DNA of 64,000 nucleotides, from positions 3,472,001 through 3,536,000 of the forward strand of contig NC_089450.1 of the NCBI RefSeq assembly GCF_026210795.1, in the 5' to 3' direction. Source of the stretch: Rhizophagus irregularis (Eukaryota > Glomeromycota > Glomeromycetes > Glomerales > Glomeraceae). The notes under the pieces were generated by a model. The model was not told the origin of the DNA. It saw nothing but the letters and a program-made list of their open reading frames with translations, and did no database searches. The position numbers were made by a program, and so were the translations under genes. Below are positions 33,342 to 43,670 of this stretch, in pieces. Position 1 is the first letter of the stretch, and each line of letters starts with the position of its first letter.

Positions 33342-35705
33342 TACAAAATTCACGTTTTAGCGATCTAAATTGCAAATCTAAAAAATATTAAATTATTATG
33401 ACGCGTAAATAATATAGTCGTGATATTGGAACAAAAATTTTGGTCTTAAACTTCTCGAGATCTTGTGCCTGTGTAACTTAAATGATCTTACGATCACATG
33501 TTTCTAAGGAACTGATAACTTAATTAATATAACAGATAATATATTATTATATAATATATTATTATAGGATTGCAAGAATAATATAGTTTATATATTAATT
33601 CCATGTAACAAAAATTTTAAGATAAAATAATTTTGGTCAATATTGAATTTACAGAAATGAAATAAATATCAAAATATTTGTCTCAATAAGTAAAAATGGG
33701 TATCTTTACAAAATATATGATTGAGATTAAAGATTAATTTGATTTTATAAAAAATATAATCTTAATTTCAAACTAATCATAATTGAAATTTCATATGAAA
33801 TTTCAATTTTAAATTAGAAACAAAAAGCCAAATTAACCACTAGATATATTAAAATTACAAGTTTTAACCTTTTTTTGTTATAAGGATGCTTATATATAAG
33901 TAAATTTATACATTTGGTATATTGTAATATTAGCCAAAATTATTATAGTATTGGTCAAGAATGCTTACTTTTAGGTAATATAAAAATCTGGAAATGCTTT
34001 AGAATTTTATAGTATATATAAATTTGTAAAATAAATAAAATAAAAGATTTTAATTAGATTTTTACTTATAAATGCATATGCAAGAAATGCATCAACATGC
34101 ATCTTGTATCACTTTAATACTAAAAAAATAAAAATTTTTTTAGTATTATACAATTTAATCTGTATTAAAAAATCTGACTAGTATTAATAAACTTAATTAG
34201 CAAACATAATTCCAATCTAAATTTCATATAAATTAAAATTAAAATATTAATTTTAATTTTAAATTAATCTTAATAATCCAAATATCCAATTTCAATTAGA
34301 AAATAGTAAAAACATTTAATATAATATATAATTAGTAATTATTACTTTAAATTTAAAGTAATATATAAAATTATGAAAATAAGCATCCTTTGAAAATAAG
34401 TATTTCTATTGATTCACAATAGCACTTGTAAAAAATTAAAAATAAGTACCCTTCATAAGCACCTGAAAATTGAAAAGTGCACAACTAAGTAAAATGTAAA
34501 AATTATATTTTTCTACTAGTAAACTGTTTTTTTTATTAGTATTACCAGTACTGTATTTTATTATAATATTTATTTTTTTAAATTTTATAGTAAAGTGGCT
34601 TTATAAAAAACAAACTTTAGCTTTAAAACAGAAATGTGTTAAGTATACTTTTCGTCAAAATGACAAAATACTAATTAAATTTATTTTGACAGACATAATG
34701 TATTTTGACAGATGTAATTAATTCATAATAATTTTATAATAAATAGTGAATTGGTCCGTTCGCCGAAATATGATGTAATTAATTAGTGGAGAAATATAGT
34801 GTTAAGTACAAAAGAAGAATTTTTACATTTACTTAAAAAATGGTATTAATATTTCATTTTATACTTATTTTTTGTAGGAATATTTTTTTAATATATAGAT
34901 TTCAGTACTGGTACTGAATGTTTAATACTTTTCTACAAAGAAATAAAATTAAAAAGTGAAATAAAAAAAACTGATATTACTAATAAAATTTTTGATAATT
35001 ATAATTTTTATTTAAAAGTATACTAAAGTATATAAGTTAAAATAAATAAATCATTACATGTAGTATTATTAAGTATAAGTCAAATTGAACCAAATTAAAT
35101 AGAACTGATGGGATCAATTTCAATTTGATTTAACTTGTAGATTTTTAAATCACAGTCTGATTCAGTTCAACTTATCTTGTCAAGTTAATGAAGTCAAACT
35201 GATAGATTAATGGAATTGATAGATAAATTAATGGGACTAATGAAAAATTAATAGAACTGATATTAATAATCCTATTAGTTTGACTTAAAGATCCAAATCA
35301 ATCAGTTTAGTTTAACTTTAACTTCAAATAGTTAAACCAAACCAGACTATTAATAATACTATTTAATCATATGTTTAATTAACTACTAATTGAAATAATT
35401 TCTGTAATATAAGAATTAATTAAATGTTAATTTAAAGAATAAGTGGACCAAATTAATAAAAATAGAATTTATCATTAAATTATTATAAAAATATAATATA
35501 AATATAAACTTAAAATTTTATTTTTATTATATTATATATAAAATTATTTCACTTTAAAAAAAACTAGATACTTTAAGTCAAATTACTACTAAAAATATAA
35601 TAATCATATACTTATATGTATATTTGATTATTTTTTGTTTTGCTTTTATAAAGGTTTTTAAAGTTTTATTTAAGTATTTTTAAATATTTAAAAAATCTGT
35701 ATAGC
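33342..35705. other. Long AT-rich intergenic region upstream of SMG1
   Basis: There is no gene here. Weak foldback signals exist: GGATGCTTAT near 33884 against ATAAGCATCC near 34380, and AACCAAATT/AATTTGATT-type repeats at about 35080-35340. None has a clear boundary plus target duplication, so they are not annotated separately. Confidence 0.55.
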
Positions 35706-35709
35706 TTAA

Positions 35710-36423
35710 TTGCCGATCTGCATGTGATTGATAGAATTTACATAGTAAAATACGGCGTTATGTTAATTAATAAAAAAAATGCCGTTTGAAATCTCTGTTT
35801 CCCCTTAAAACAACAACGTCAAATACATACATAGCTCTAAAAAACTTGTTGCAACTGGCGCTATTATATCAGAACTTCATTATTATGTCCATATTTATAT
35901 GACTTGTTTATTATTTTTTAAAAAAAAATTCAAGATAACTATTCCTATTTTGAGATTACGCTAAAACTTAATAAAAGTCCTTTTATTATTCATATATTTC
36001 ATTATATTCATATTTTTTACAAACTGGATATATTTGTGAAAGAAAAAGAGATATAAAAGTGCGTAGTGTTATTAAAAATGTAATAGTTGACAGAAATAAT
36101 AATCAAAAAAAGTTTTATAAGCGTCAAAGAAAAGTTAAAGAGCTAGAAATCGTTTATACCATAGAAGTAAAATAGTAGTAAATACTATGAAATCTCCGTT
36201 TCCTACATATAAAACTTTATAAACTGCAAAGAAAAAAAACTTTTTATAAAAAAATTTTTTTTTTCTAAGATCTTAAACGTATATTGCAGGTGTTAAATTA
36301 CGTAATTGTATAACAATATGATTGCATTTTATTTGATATAAAAACATGATCGACATGGCTTATATATAAATGTTGCGCTGCATTTTATTATATAAATTCT
36401 ATCGATCACATGCGGATCGGCAA
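35710..36423. mobile_element. TTAA-flanked miniature inverted-repeat element (copy B)
   Basis: A 714-bp element has 48-bp terminal inverted repeats (35710-35757 and 36376-36423, 42 of 48 matching) starting TTGCCGATC. It is flanked by TTAA at 35706-35709 and 36424-36427. All six arm mismatches are transitions. It shares target site and first bases with the element at 2933-3437 but is otherwise different, so the two may use the same transposase. No coding capacity. Confidence 0.78.
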
Positions 36424-36427
36424 TTAA

Positions 36428-36897
36428 TAATTATAATTAATCTATCAAATATTAAAATTCTTTTTATTTTATTTTATTTTTTTTTTTAAAACTTTATTAT
36501 AGATGCGATCATGTCTTATTATAATCACGCTTACTTACATATATAAACTTACAAATATAAGATAAACAAATACATATAAGAATTAAGCATTATGAAACAA
36601 GACTACTTTTCATAAAGAACAAGTCGACCTGTCACCTAAACGATCATATCATTGTTAAAAACCATGATGTGACCTCAAATTCAAAGGTGACTGTCATAAT
36701 CTACCTAAAAATTTGCCTAATGACTATCACAATGGAATGCCAAATTATTCCATTTATTTCAATTACTTTCTAACATATTATAGTCAACATCTTTAACACC
36801 CACTTCAGTGCGTTTACTATGTGACTTAGCTTTTTTATCTTTACCGCTAATACTGCACTGCTTTTCTTCCTTTACTACACGTTATAAATAACGTGCA
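36428..36897. other. Intergenic DNA between two foldback elements
   Basis: No ORF of note, no repeat boundary and no RNA gene recognised. Confidence 0.55.
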
Positions 36898-36900
36898 TGT

Positions 36901-37703
36901 CACTGGTAAAAAAATGATTTATCCTACACATATCTTACACATATTGGGTACTCAAAATGTAGAAAATCATACATAAATAATACACATATCATACACATAT
37001 CGGGTACTAATATATATATCATACATATATCAGGTACCTGATAGGTATATTATATATATAACATCAGGAAATTTGTTTAGGCGTAATTTAATGTAATATT
37101 TCGAAGGTAGTGTAAAATTTCGAAATATTACACTAAAAACGTAATATTACAAAAGTTTACGCTCTTAAATTTGAATAATTATAGTAATTTAAGAATATCT
37201 CGCTATCTACTGATCCAATCAAGACGATCTATAGCTCATTGGAATCAGCTCATCAAGACGAATCGAATGGTAGTAAATTCGCATTTCTACAGTTGATAGA
37301 ACGCTCTATAGTATGCAGTAAAGTTTTAAATTAATAGAAAGTCATCTATCAAACGTAAAGATACGATTTTACTACCATTCGATTCGTCTTGATGAGCTGA
37401 TTCCAATGAGCTATAGATCGTCTTGATTGGATCAGTAGATAGCGAGATATTCTTAAATTACTATAATTATTCAAATTTAAGAACGTAAACTTTTGTAATA
37501 TTACGTTTTTAGTGTAATATTTCAAAATTTTACACCACCTTCGAAATATTACACTAAATTACGCCTAAACAAATTTCCTGATGAAGTACCCGATATATGT
37601 ATGATATGTATATTATTTGTGTATGATTTTCTACATTTTGAGTACCCGATATATGTAAGATATGTGTAGGATATGTGTAGGATAGACCATTTTTTTACCA
37701 GTG
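36901..37703. mobile_element. 803-bp foldback element with CACTG ends
   Basis: The left arm (36901-37277) and right arm (37368-37703) are long inverted repeats of one another, leaving a 90-nt centre. The outer ends read CACTGGTAAAAAAATG and its complement. Flanks carry a 3-bp duplication TGT (36898-36900 and 37704-37706). CACTG ends plus a 3-bp duplication match CACTA/EnSpm elements. Within each outer arm a unit like ACACATATCNTACACATAT...CGGGTAC is repeated, a typical subterminal transposase-site array. There is no coding capacity, so it would be a non-autonomous foldback derivative. Confidence 0.8.
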
Positions 37704-37740
37704 TGTATGATTCTTTCTTTATTAATAAAAGCTGTATGTA

Positions 37741-39030
37741 CAGTCACGTCCGAAAGTGACGCCCGATTTAAAATTAATGCCAAAAATGGCAAAACTTTAT
37801 TGATTTTCATTAAAATTCACATAAAAAATAATTACTAAAAATGGTTAATAATGTGTTGGCCCTCCCCTTGCTTCTAGTACTGCATTTATTCTTTGTGGCA
37901 TTGAAGCAACAACCTCTTCAAAAATGGAGCAATCCAAATTTTCCCATTCTTCACTTAGTGCAACTTTAAGTTCATCCACAGTTCTTGGAAAGACTTTACA
38001 ACTCTGGATATTGTCCTTTAACTGCTTCCAGATGTTTTCTATTGGATTTAGATCAGGAGAATTTGCCGGCCAATCAATAACCACAATTTTATTCTTCTTC
38101 AACCAATCCTTGGTTATTTTCGCGGTATGTATGGGTGCATTATCCTGTTGAAAAATTGCAGCCCTTCCTGTTAACTCATGAACTGTATGCTGAAATGGAT
38201 ACAGATATGAATTTAGGATTCTAATGTAAGTATTTGAATTGATTTTTTCATTTCCTTCTTTATTTTCATCACAAAAAATTAATGGCCCTTTTATCCCTCC
38301 TGCAAAACATCCCCAAACCATGACTGATTTTCGACCACTTTTAAAGATAGGTGTCCAAGCATTCAGTGTTAAACCTTTCCCCTGTGTGTCTCCAAACTCT
38401 TATTTGTCGTGACTGCTTGCCAATCTCAACACTTGATTCATCTGAGAAAATAACTTGTGCCCAATCATAAGCTGTTTTTTCTTTATATTTTTCACACCAA
38501 CTAATACGAGCTAATGCATGCTTTTCTGAGATAAAGGGTTTTTTTGCAGCAACATGGGAATAAATTCCAACACTATGTAATGCTCTTTTAGCAGTTGTAA
38601 GGCTGCAATTTAAATCTAATGTATTAATGACTTCATGTAAAGGTTCGTGTCAATCTTGTGTAACTTTGTTTATGAGTGCATTTTTCTCATTATTATTGAG
38701 AGCAGGTGGACGCCCCGATCTGGGTAAATTTTCAGTTTTCCCTGTCTTCTTGTATCTGTCAATAATTCTTCTTATTGTGGTGGGGTCACGACCAATTTTT
38801 CTTGCTATTTGTGCAGGGTTAAAATTCTCCATATATGCTAGTATTTTTCCTTTATCTTGAGAAGTTAACTCAGTTCTATGTGACATTATTTTTTTAACTT
38901 TGCAACGCGTTTATTAGGTTATGAAATTGTGAGAAAAACATTTAAAAATAAAAAAAAGGGGGTATAAATAATGTAAATTTTGTGTATCGTAACACCGTAC
39001 AAAATCGGGCGTCACTTTCGGACCCGACTG
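37741..39030 (-). mobile_element. Tc1/mariner transposon, decayed copy
   Basis: The ends at 37741-37769 and 39002-39030 are 29-bp inverted repeats (CAGTCRSGTCCGAAAGTGAC and onward; two mismatches) flanked by the TA duplication at 37739-37740 and 39031-39032. The length (1290 bp) and a single minus-strand transposase gene fit Tc1. The ends are well kept while the gene is broken. Confidence 0.92.
37845..38886 (-). pseudogene. Tc1-like transposase, broken by a stop and a frameshift
   Basis: DD34E transposase. The N-terminus (from 38886, MSHRTELTSQDKGKIL) has two helix-turn-helix parts (AQIARKIGRDPTTIRRIIDR). The catalytic part has FSDESSVEIG, FQQDNAPIHTAK and SPDLNPIENIW; 34 residues separate the last Asp and Glu. 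An in-frame TGA at 38650-38652 interrupts it after VTQD. A 1-nt frame change near 38352-38356 (around ECL) shifts the frame before VMVWGCFAGG. Coding resumes to the normal end, ARGGPTHY. The copy cannot make an intact enzyme. Confidence 0.9.
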
Positions 39031-39103
39031 TACATACTATCGAATACAGAATGATGAAATAAACAATTTTCTAAATAATTTGTTAAAACTACTAAAAGAA
39101 GTT

Positions 39104-39250
39104 TACATATTTTTCTTTCAAACATAATTTGCCATATGTAAATATAATCAAATATGGAATGATGTAAATACTATAATAAAATTCTATATATTTTTCTTTC
39201 TAACTAAATAGCCCTATGTAAATATTATTAAATAGGGAATGTTTAAATCC
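39104..39250. repeat. Diverged tandem duplication
   Basis: Two units of about 80 bp, each starting CATATTTTTCTTTC / TATATTTTTCTTTC and holding CATATGTAAATA / CTATGTAAATA then AAATAKGGAATG, lie head to tail just outside the Tc1 copy. No function is evident. Confidence 0.55.
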
Positions 39251-39363
39251 AAAATAATTACTCATTTTTTTATTTTGATAATTTAATTCTAAACAATTAG
39301 TCATCCCACAAAAGAAAATAGAAAAAATAAAACAAGAATAACTAATTATATACTTATGTCTAC

Positions 39364-40692
39364 TTAATACAACATACCTTGCTCTAATTTACGAGCTTTA
39401 ATTGCACACTGATTGACTACGTAGTTATGAGTAACACCACGTGTACGCCTTCCTCTTCTAACACCATTACAACATGTCGGTAAAAGACGTTTATCTCTAA
39501 TACTATTCAATTCCTGATGAAATTCTGCCCTTATAATAGGTTCTTGCTTCCCGAGTATTTCTTGGCAAGGAGCGACATTATCCTGTCCACTAATTTCCAT
39601 TTTCTGAAGGTCCGTAATAATATTGTTTATCAAAGTACCTTGACTAGCACTACTCGACTGTTCTACTGCCTTACTATCATTTCGTTTAAAAGAAGCTTCT
39701 TTATTTTTTCTTAATTCAAAAAAATGTTCTTCATTAAAAGAATGATTTATAAAAATATCATCTTTTAACAAATTGCATCCTTTTTCACTTGTAACTTGAT
39801 CAACCAGAAACTCCATTTCTTTTTCTGATATATAATGTTTCTTAAGGATATCACTTCTACGTTTCAACCTATGTTTAGAAATGAGTACTTTTGATTCAAT
39901 TCCATTATTTGTAATCTGCCATTTATTCTTGTTACTCTTGAGGCTGTTTTTAAACTTCTTTTTATACTTCTCTTGTTCTTTCAACGTCTTAAATTGCTTG
40001 TTTACCCATAAATTTGAATATGTAACTGCATATTTACGTGTTCCACCATCCATCAAAACTTTTTTTGTATAAAACACGCCTACGCGTTTACTTATTACTT
40101 GTTTAATTTGACTAAAATCCTTAAACACATTTTGTGGTGGAGGTGTAGGAGTTACTATCACCTTCAAATGACAATTTTGACAAACTTTTCTATTTCTTGA
40201 TATAACATAAGCACAGACGTTACTACAGAAAAAGCATGAGATATAGAACCCTAAATACCATGTTCATCTACTATGACTAAATTTAATATAGGTTGTAGTT
40301 TGTCTGTTCTTTCCTTGTTTCTTCAATCTATTTTCAATAACAACAAGTTTATCCAATAATAATTGGCGTATTCTTAAAAAATACTTGTTTCTAGTTTTTA
40401 TGTCAATAAGTAACCCACAAAATACACTCGTCAAGTATTTTGAAATCCTGTATTTAGTATTCATCAAAGGCCGATCTGAATTTATCAAAAAAGGCCTTTC
40501 ATATTTCTTTATTATATGTCTATTATTGGTGACAACTGTCAACATATCTTTCTCTTTCTGTAATGAATCCACATGCAAAAGGATATAAGACTTTCCTTTT
40601 CTGGTGGAATATATCGTATCAGCCACCGTGTACCGTTTCACTTTTTCTGGACAGAAAAAAGTATAGCCGATAAAAATTTCTTTATTCGACAT
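39364..40692 (-). pseudogene. Zinc-ribbon ORF of unknown family with one in-frame UGA
   Basis: A single minus-strand frame of 443 codons runs from ATG at 40692 to the stop at 39364, broken only by TGA at 40264-40266 (after KFSHSR). Just after the stop comes a cysteine-rich segment, SCFFCSNVCAYVISRNRKVC followed by QNCH, shaped like a zinc ribbon. Then come a Lys-rich region and a basic C-terminal block (GVRRGRRTRGV). I do not recognise the family. No GT-AG intron of sensible length removes the stop. It could be a fresh nonsense allele, a readthrough site, or two separate ORFs. The gene lies among mobile elements, so a mobile or foreign origin is possible but unproven. Confidence 0.5.
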
Positions 40693-41279
40693 CCTTTATC
40701 TGATTGGTACACCATATTTACGCCTTCTTTTGAAAAAATTTCGCAAGAAAACAAAACTTTTATGTCTTTAAAGAACTATTAAGCCCTTGTGAACTTGTTT
40801 GAACTGAAAAGAGTGATAATAAAAAATGTGTTGGTTGAACCAAGGAACACTTTTGACTTAATACCGAAGAGCTATTTTTCTAGTAATTTAACGAGAAAAA
40901 AGCATAATATTTCTTATATGAAAAATGAACGTGAACAGTACCGGAAAGAGTTTTTCATTAAAATTCTTTTTATATTAAAAGTAATAAAAATATAATTTTT
41001 ATACTTTATAACTTTTTAATAACTTTCTTATTTTTAATATCTAACCAAAAAATATAGATATATATGTATTTATATCTACTTTTCTATTTCTTTTTTTAAT
41101 TATAATTGATTCATTTATATGATTAATTATAATAATTTTTAAAAGAAACCAATAATCAAAAATTATTAAAATTACATAAATCATGACTTTATGAGTTTTT
41201 TCCCTTCCATTTTATTAAAAAACCAAAAAAACACAAAAACAAAATAAAAAAAAGTAAAAAATTAGTAACCTTAAATAAT
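40693..41279. other. AT-rich intergenic DNA
   Basis: The short open frame at 40789-40995 has no recognisable content. Nothing else is supported. Confidence 0.5.
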
Positions 41280-41287
41280 ATCTTTCT

Positions 41288-41461
41288 TAAAGCTCCGAAT
41301 GGTTCAGGCTAAACCGGGGAACCAATCCGAAACCGGCTCAAAATTCGGTTCGGTTTGGTTCAGGTATTAGAACCGAAAAACCGGCAGTTCAGTTCTTACG
41401 GATTTCGGCTCTAATCCGAACCGTCTATAATCTGGACCAAACTGACCCGTTCAGAGCTTTA
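41288..41461. mobile_element. 174-bp hAT-like MITE
   Basis: The ends read TAAAGCTCCGAATGG and, at the other side in complement, TAAAGCTCTGAACGGG. An exact 8-bp duplication ATCTTTCT flanks it (41280-41287 and 41462-41469). The inside is GC-richer than its surroundings and built of GGTTCGG/CCGAACC-type blocks that fold on themselves. Confidence 0.85.
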
Positions 41462-41816
41462 ATCTTTCTATATTTATTATCATTTATGAACTAGTAAAAT
41501 AATTGAATTAAATTTTAAATTTAAGAAAAAATAATAATAAAATTCAAGAATTATTGTTCTTTACCTTCCTCTAGGTAATATTTTTGCATAATAATTGGAT
41601 TAAAAATAAAGGGAAATTTATTAATAAGAATTATTGTCCTTTACCTTGTTTCAGACAATAATTCCTGCAAGATAATTAGACTAAAATTAGGAAATCAATA
41701 TATTAATAAGAATTATTTCCTTTGCTTTGTTTTAAACAATAATTAATGTAAATTAATCAAACTAAAATATATAATATAAGTAAATGATAACATTATAATC
41801 ATTAGAGTCATTTAAT

Positions 41817-42072
41817 TAGTGTTGCGATTCATCAATCTATTAATTTATCAATTCACAGATTTATCCAATTCAAAATCATTCAAATCATCCAGATCATTCA
41901 TTCAGACCAATCCATTATCCATTATCTCTATATTTTAATGGATTAGATCTGAATCATCTGGATCATACATATAACTTTTTTCATCCAGATTAAATCAGAT
42001 TTTCATCCAGATCATCCATTTATTTTTGGACTGAATTGAATGGATGATGGATTCATCTGAATTGCAACACTA
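41817..42072. mobile_element. 256-bp hAT-like MITE
   Basis: The ends are TAGTGTTGCGATTCA and complement of TAGTGTTGCAATTCA. The flanking octamers CATTTAAT (41809-41816) and CATCTAAT (42073-42080) match at seven of eight bases. The inside has repeated ATCCAGATCAT-type units. No coding capacity. Confidence 0.8.
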
Positions 42073-42364
42073 CATCTAATATCAATATAATGCAATAGTG
42101 GGATGAAATGAGTAAGGAATGAATGATGGAATGAATAGAATGAAAGTGTGAAAATTATATCTTTTATTTTAATAAGTCACTAATGATTCTTTTTTTCTTA
42201 ATTCCAGTGTTTTTTTTCTTTACACATACTTTCATCTGTCATTATTCCATATCCAATGAAATTGCATGGTTATATTTTCTGGTTGATTTTCTTCAAGATT
42301 TATTTGTGCTTTATTCCATTTATTTTGTCAAATTGCTAGGAGAAATCCATTTGGTAGGTGTCTC

Positions 42365-42872
42365 TAAGAATGGTAAAATCCTAATTCCTGGACCCAAAGA
42401 CCTGGTCCTAGGACCTAGTCTGCAGATCTTTAAGTCGACCAGAAGTGGACCAGATCCTACAAAGTCCTAGTTAATAAAGTATCAATATATATTAGATAGA
42501 AATCAAACATTAAATATACAGGTCATAAGAGATCTAAAATTATATTATGTTTAAATTATATACTGTATAGTTTGCTAAAACTTACTGTAAATTTGATTTT
42601 AATTAATAAATTATAAAAAATGCACTGCGATATTGTAATCATATAAAAAAGTGAGTTGCGATATTGTGATTCATATTTTTATATTAAAATCATATAAAAG
42701 GTGAATCGCAATACCGCAACTCCCTTTTTTTATATTTAGTTATCACTAGATCCATAAATAATTTAGTCCAGGACCAGGTCCTGGGACTAGGTCCAGGACT
42801 GGTCCTAACAGGACCTGGTCCACAGGTCCGTTCAATAGGACTTATAGGTCCCAGGACCAAGACCGGACCCTA
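42365..42872. mobile_element. 508-bp hAT-like foldback element
   Basis: An exact 8-bp duplication GGTGTCTC flanks the element (42357-42364 and 42873-42880), within an 11-base direct match. The ends are only loosely inverted (TAAGAATGG against TAGGGTCCGG), but just inside them both arms hold CCTGGTCCTAGGACC-like blocks that pair across the element. The octamer duplication and TA ends point to hAT. A smaller hairpin is nested inside at 42651-42724. Confidence 0.65.
42651..42724. repeat. Nested hairpin repeat
   Basis: GTGAGTTGCGATATTGTGAT (from 42651) pairs with a 24-nt arm at 42701-42724, with a few mismatches. A third related copy, GCACTGCGATATTGTAATCA, starts at 42622. It lies within the foldback element at 42365-42872 and may be an older insertion. 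Confidence 0.55.
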
Positions 42873-43182
42873 GGTGTCTCTCCAGTTAAAAAATTCAAAA
42901 ATAGCTTTAATAGAATTATGACCTTTATACCGTTTTCAGATGGCAGTTTTACGAACTGTGAATTATGTTTTTGCTGGTTTTTTTAAAAACTTGTTGAGCA
43001 AAAATTTTTTTTGTATTTTGAATATGATATAAAATTAGTAATGTGCCAATATAATATAAGATATTAAAAGATGTTTTCTTTTTAATATCTGGACTTTATT
43101 CGTAATTGCTTAAAGCTTTTAATAAACGGTCCATTGTTTTACCATAACTGATAAGAGATAGAGTCCTTAACTATCACCACAG

Positions 43183-43450
43183 TTCAGAATTGATTGATCG
43201 TGATTTTTGATTGACCAATAAATTTTAACTGTAAAATGATCAACTGCCGTTCAACGTGAACCACCAAAAACGTAGGTCGTTTGATCGAGTAGATAAAACA
43301 TACTGACGGGAAATAAACAAAAACAACAAAACACTAACTAATTGGTTGGTTAATAGTTTATCACGATCAATCAATCATCTGCTCAAAATTGAACTTTAAT
43401 CGCAAGGTTTTTAGTTTTTGTGATCGAAATGCCGATCAATCAATTCTGAA
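43183..43450. repeat. Imperfect foldback repeat
   Basis: An 18-bp perfect inverted pair, TTCAGAATTGATTGATCG at 43183-43200 and its complement at 43433-43450, with more scattered GATTGATCGTGAT copies between. No convincing target duplication was found, so a mobile origin is only likely. Confidence 0.5.
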
Positions 43451-43670
43451 GTAGATCACAAATGTAGATCACAGTAATTTAAAAAATAACTTATACGAAT
43501 ACAAAAAGTAAACAGCCAATTATCACAAACTTTGATAGTACCATTACTGCGAATCATATGATTTTTAAAATCACGTTTACTATATAAATATTTATTTTAT
43601 AAGCTATCCCAACCCACGAATCATTGATATTCCCGCTCTATACATTAAGTAAATGCTCAAAAAATTATTT

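Noticed and set aside
34440-35400. Repeated motifs (TTTTGACAGA, AACCAAATTAAAT) in the SMG1 upstream region
   Set aside because: They suggest an old foldback element, but no end pair with a target duplication could be fixed.
40789-40995. 68-codon ORF next to the zinc-ribbon ORF
   Set aside because: No motif, AT-rich codon use, and no sign of a splice link to the neighbour.
42183-42470. 95-codon plus-strand ORF
   Set aside because: It crosses the left end of the foldback element at 42365 and has no recognisable content; likely chance.
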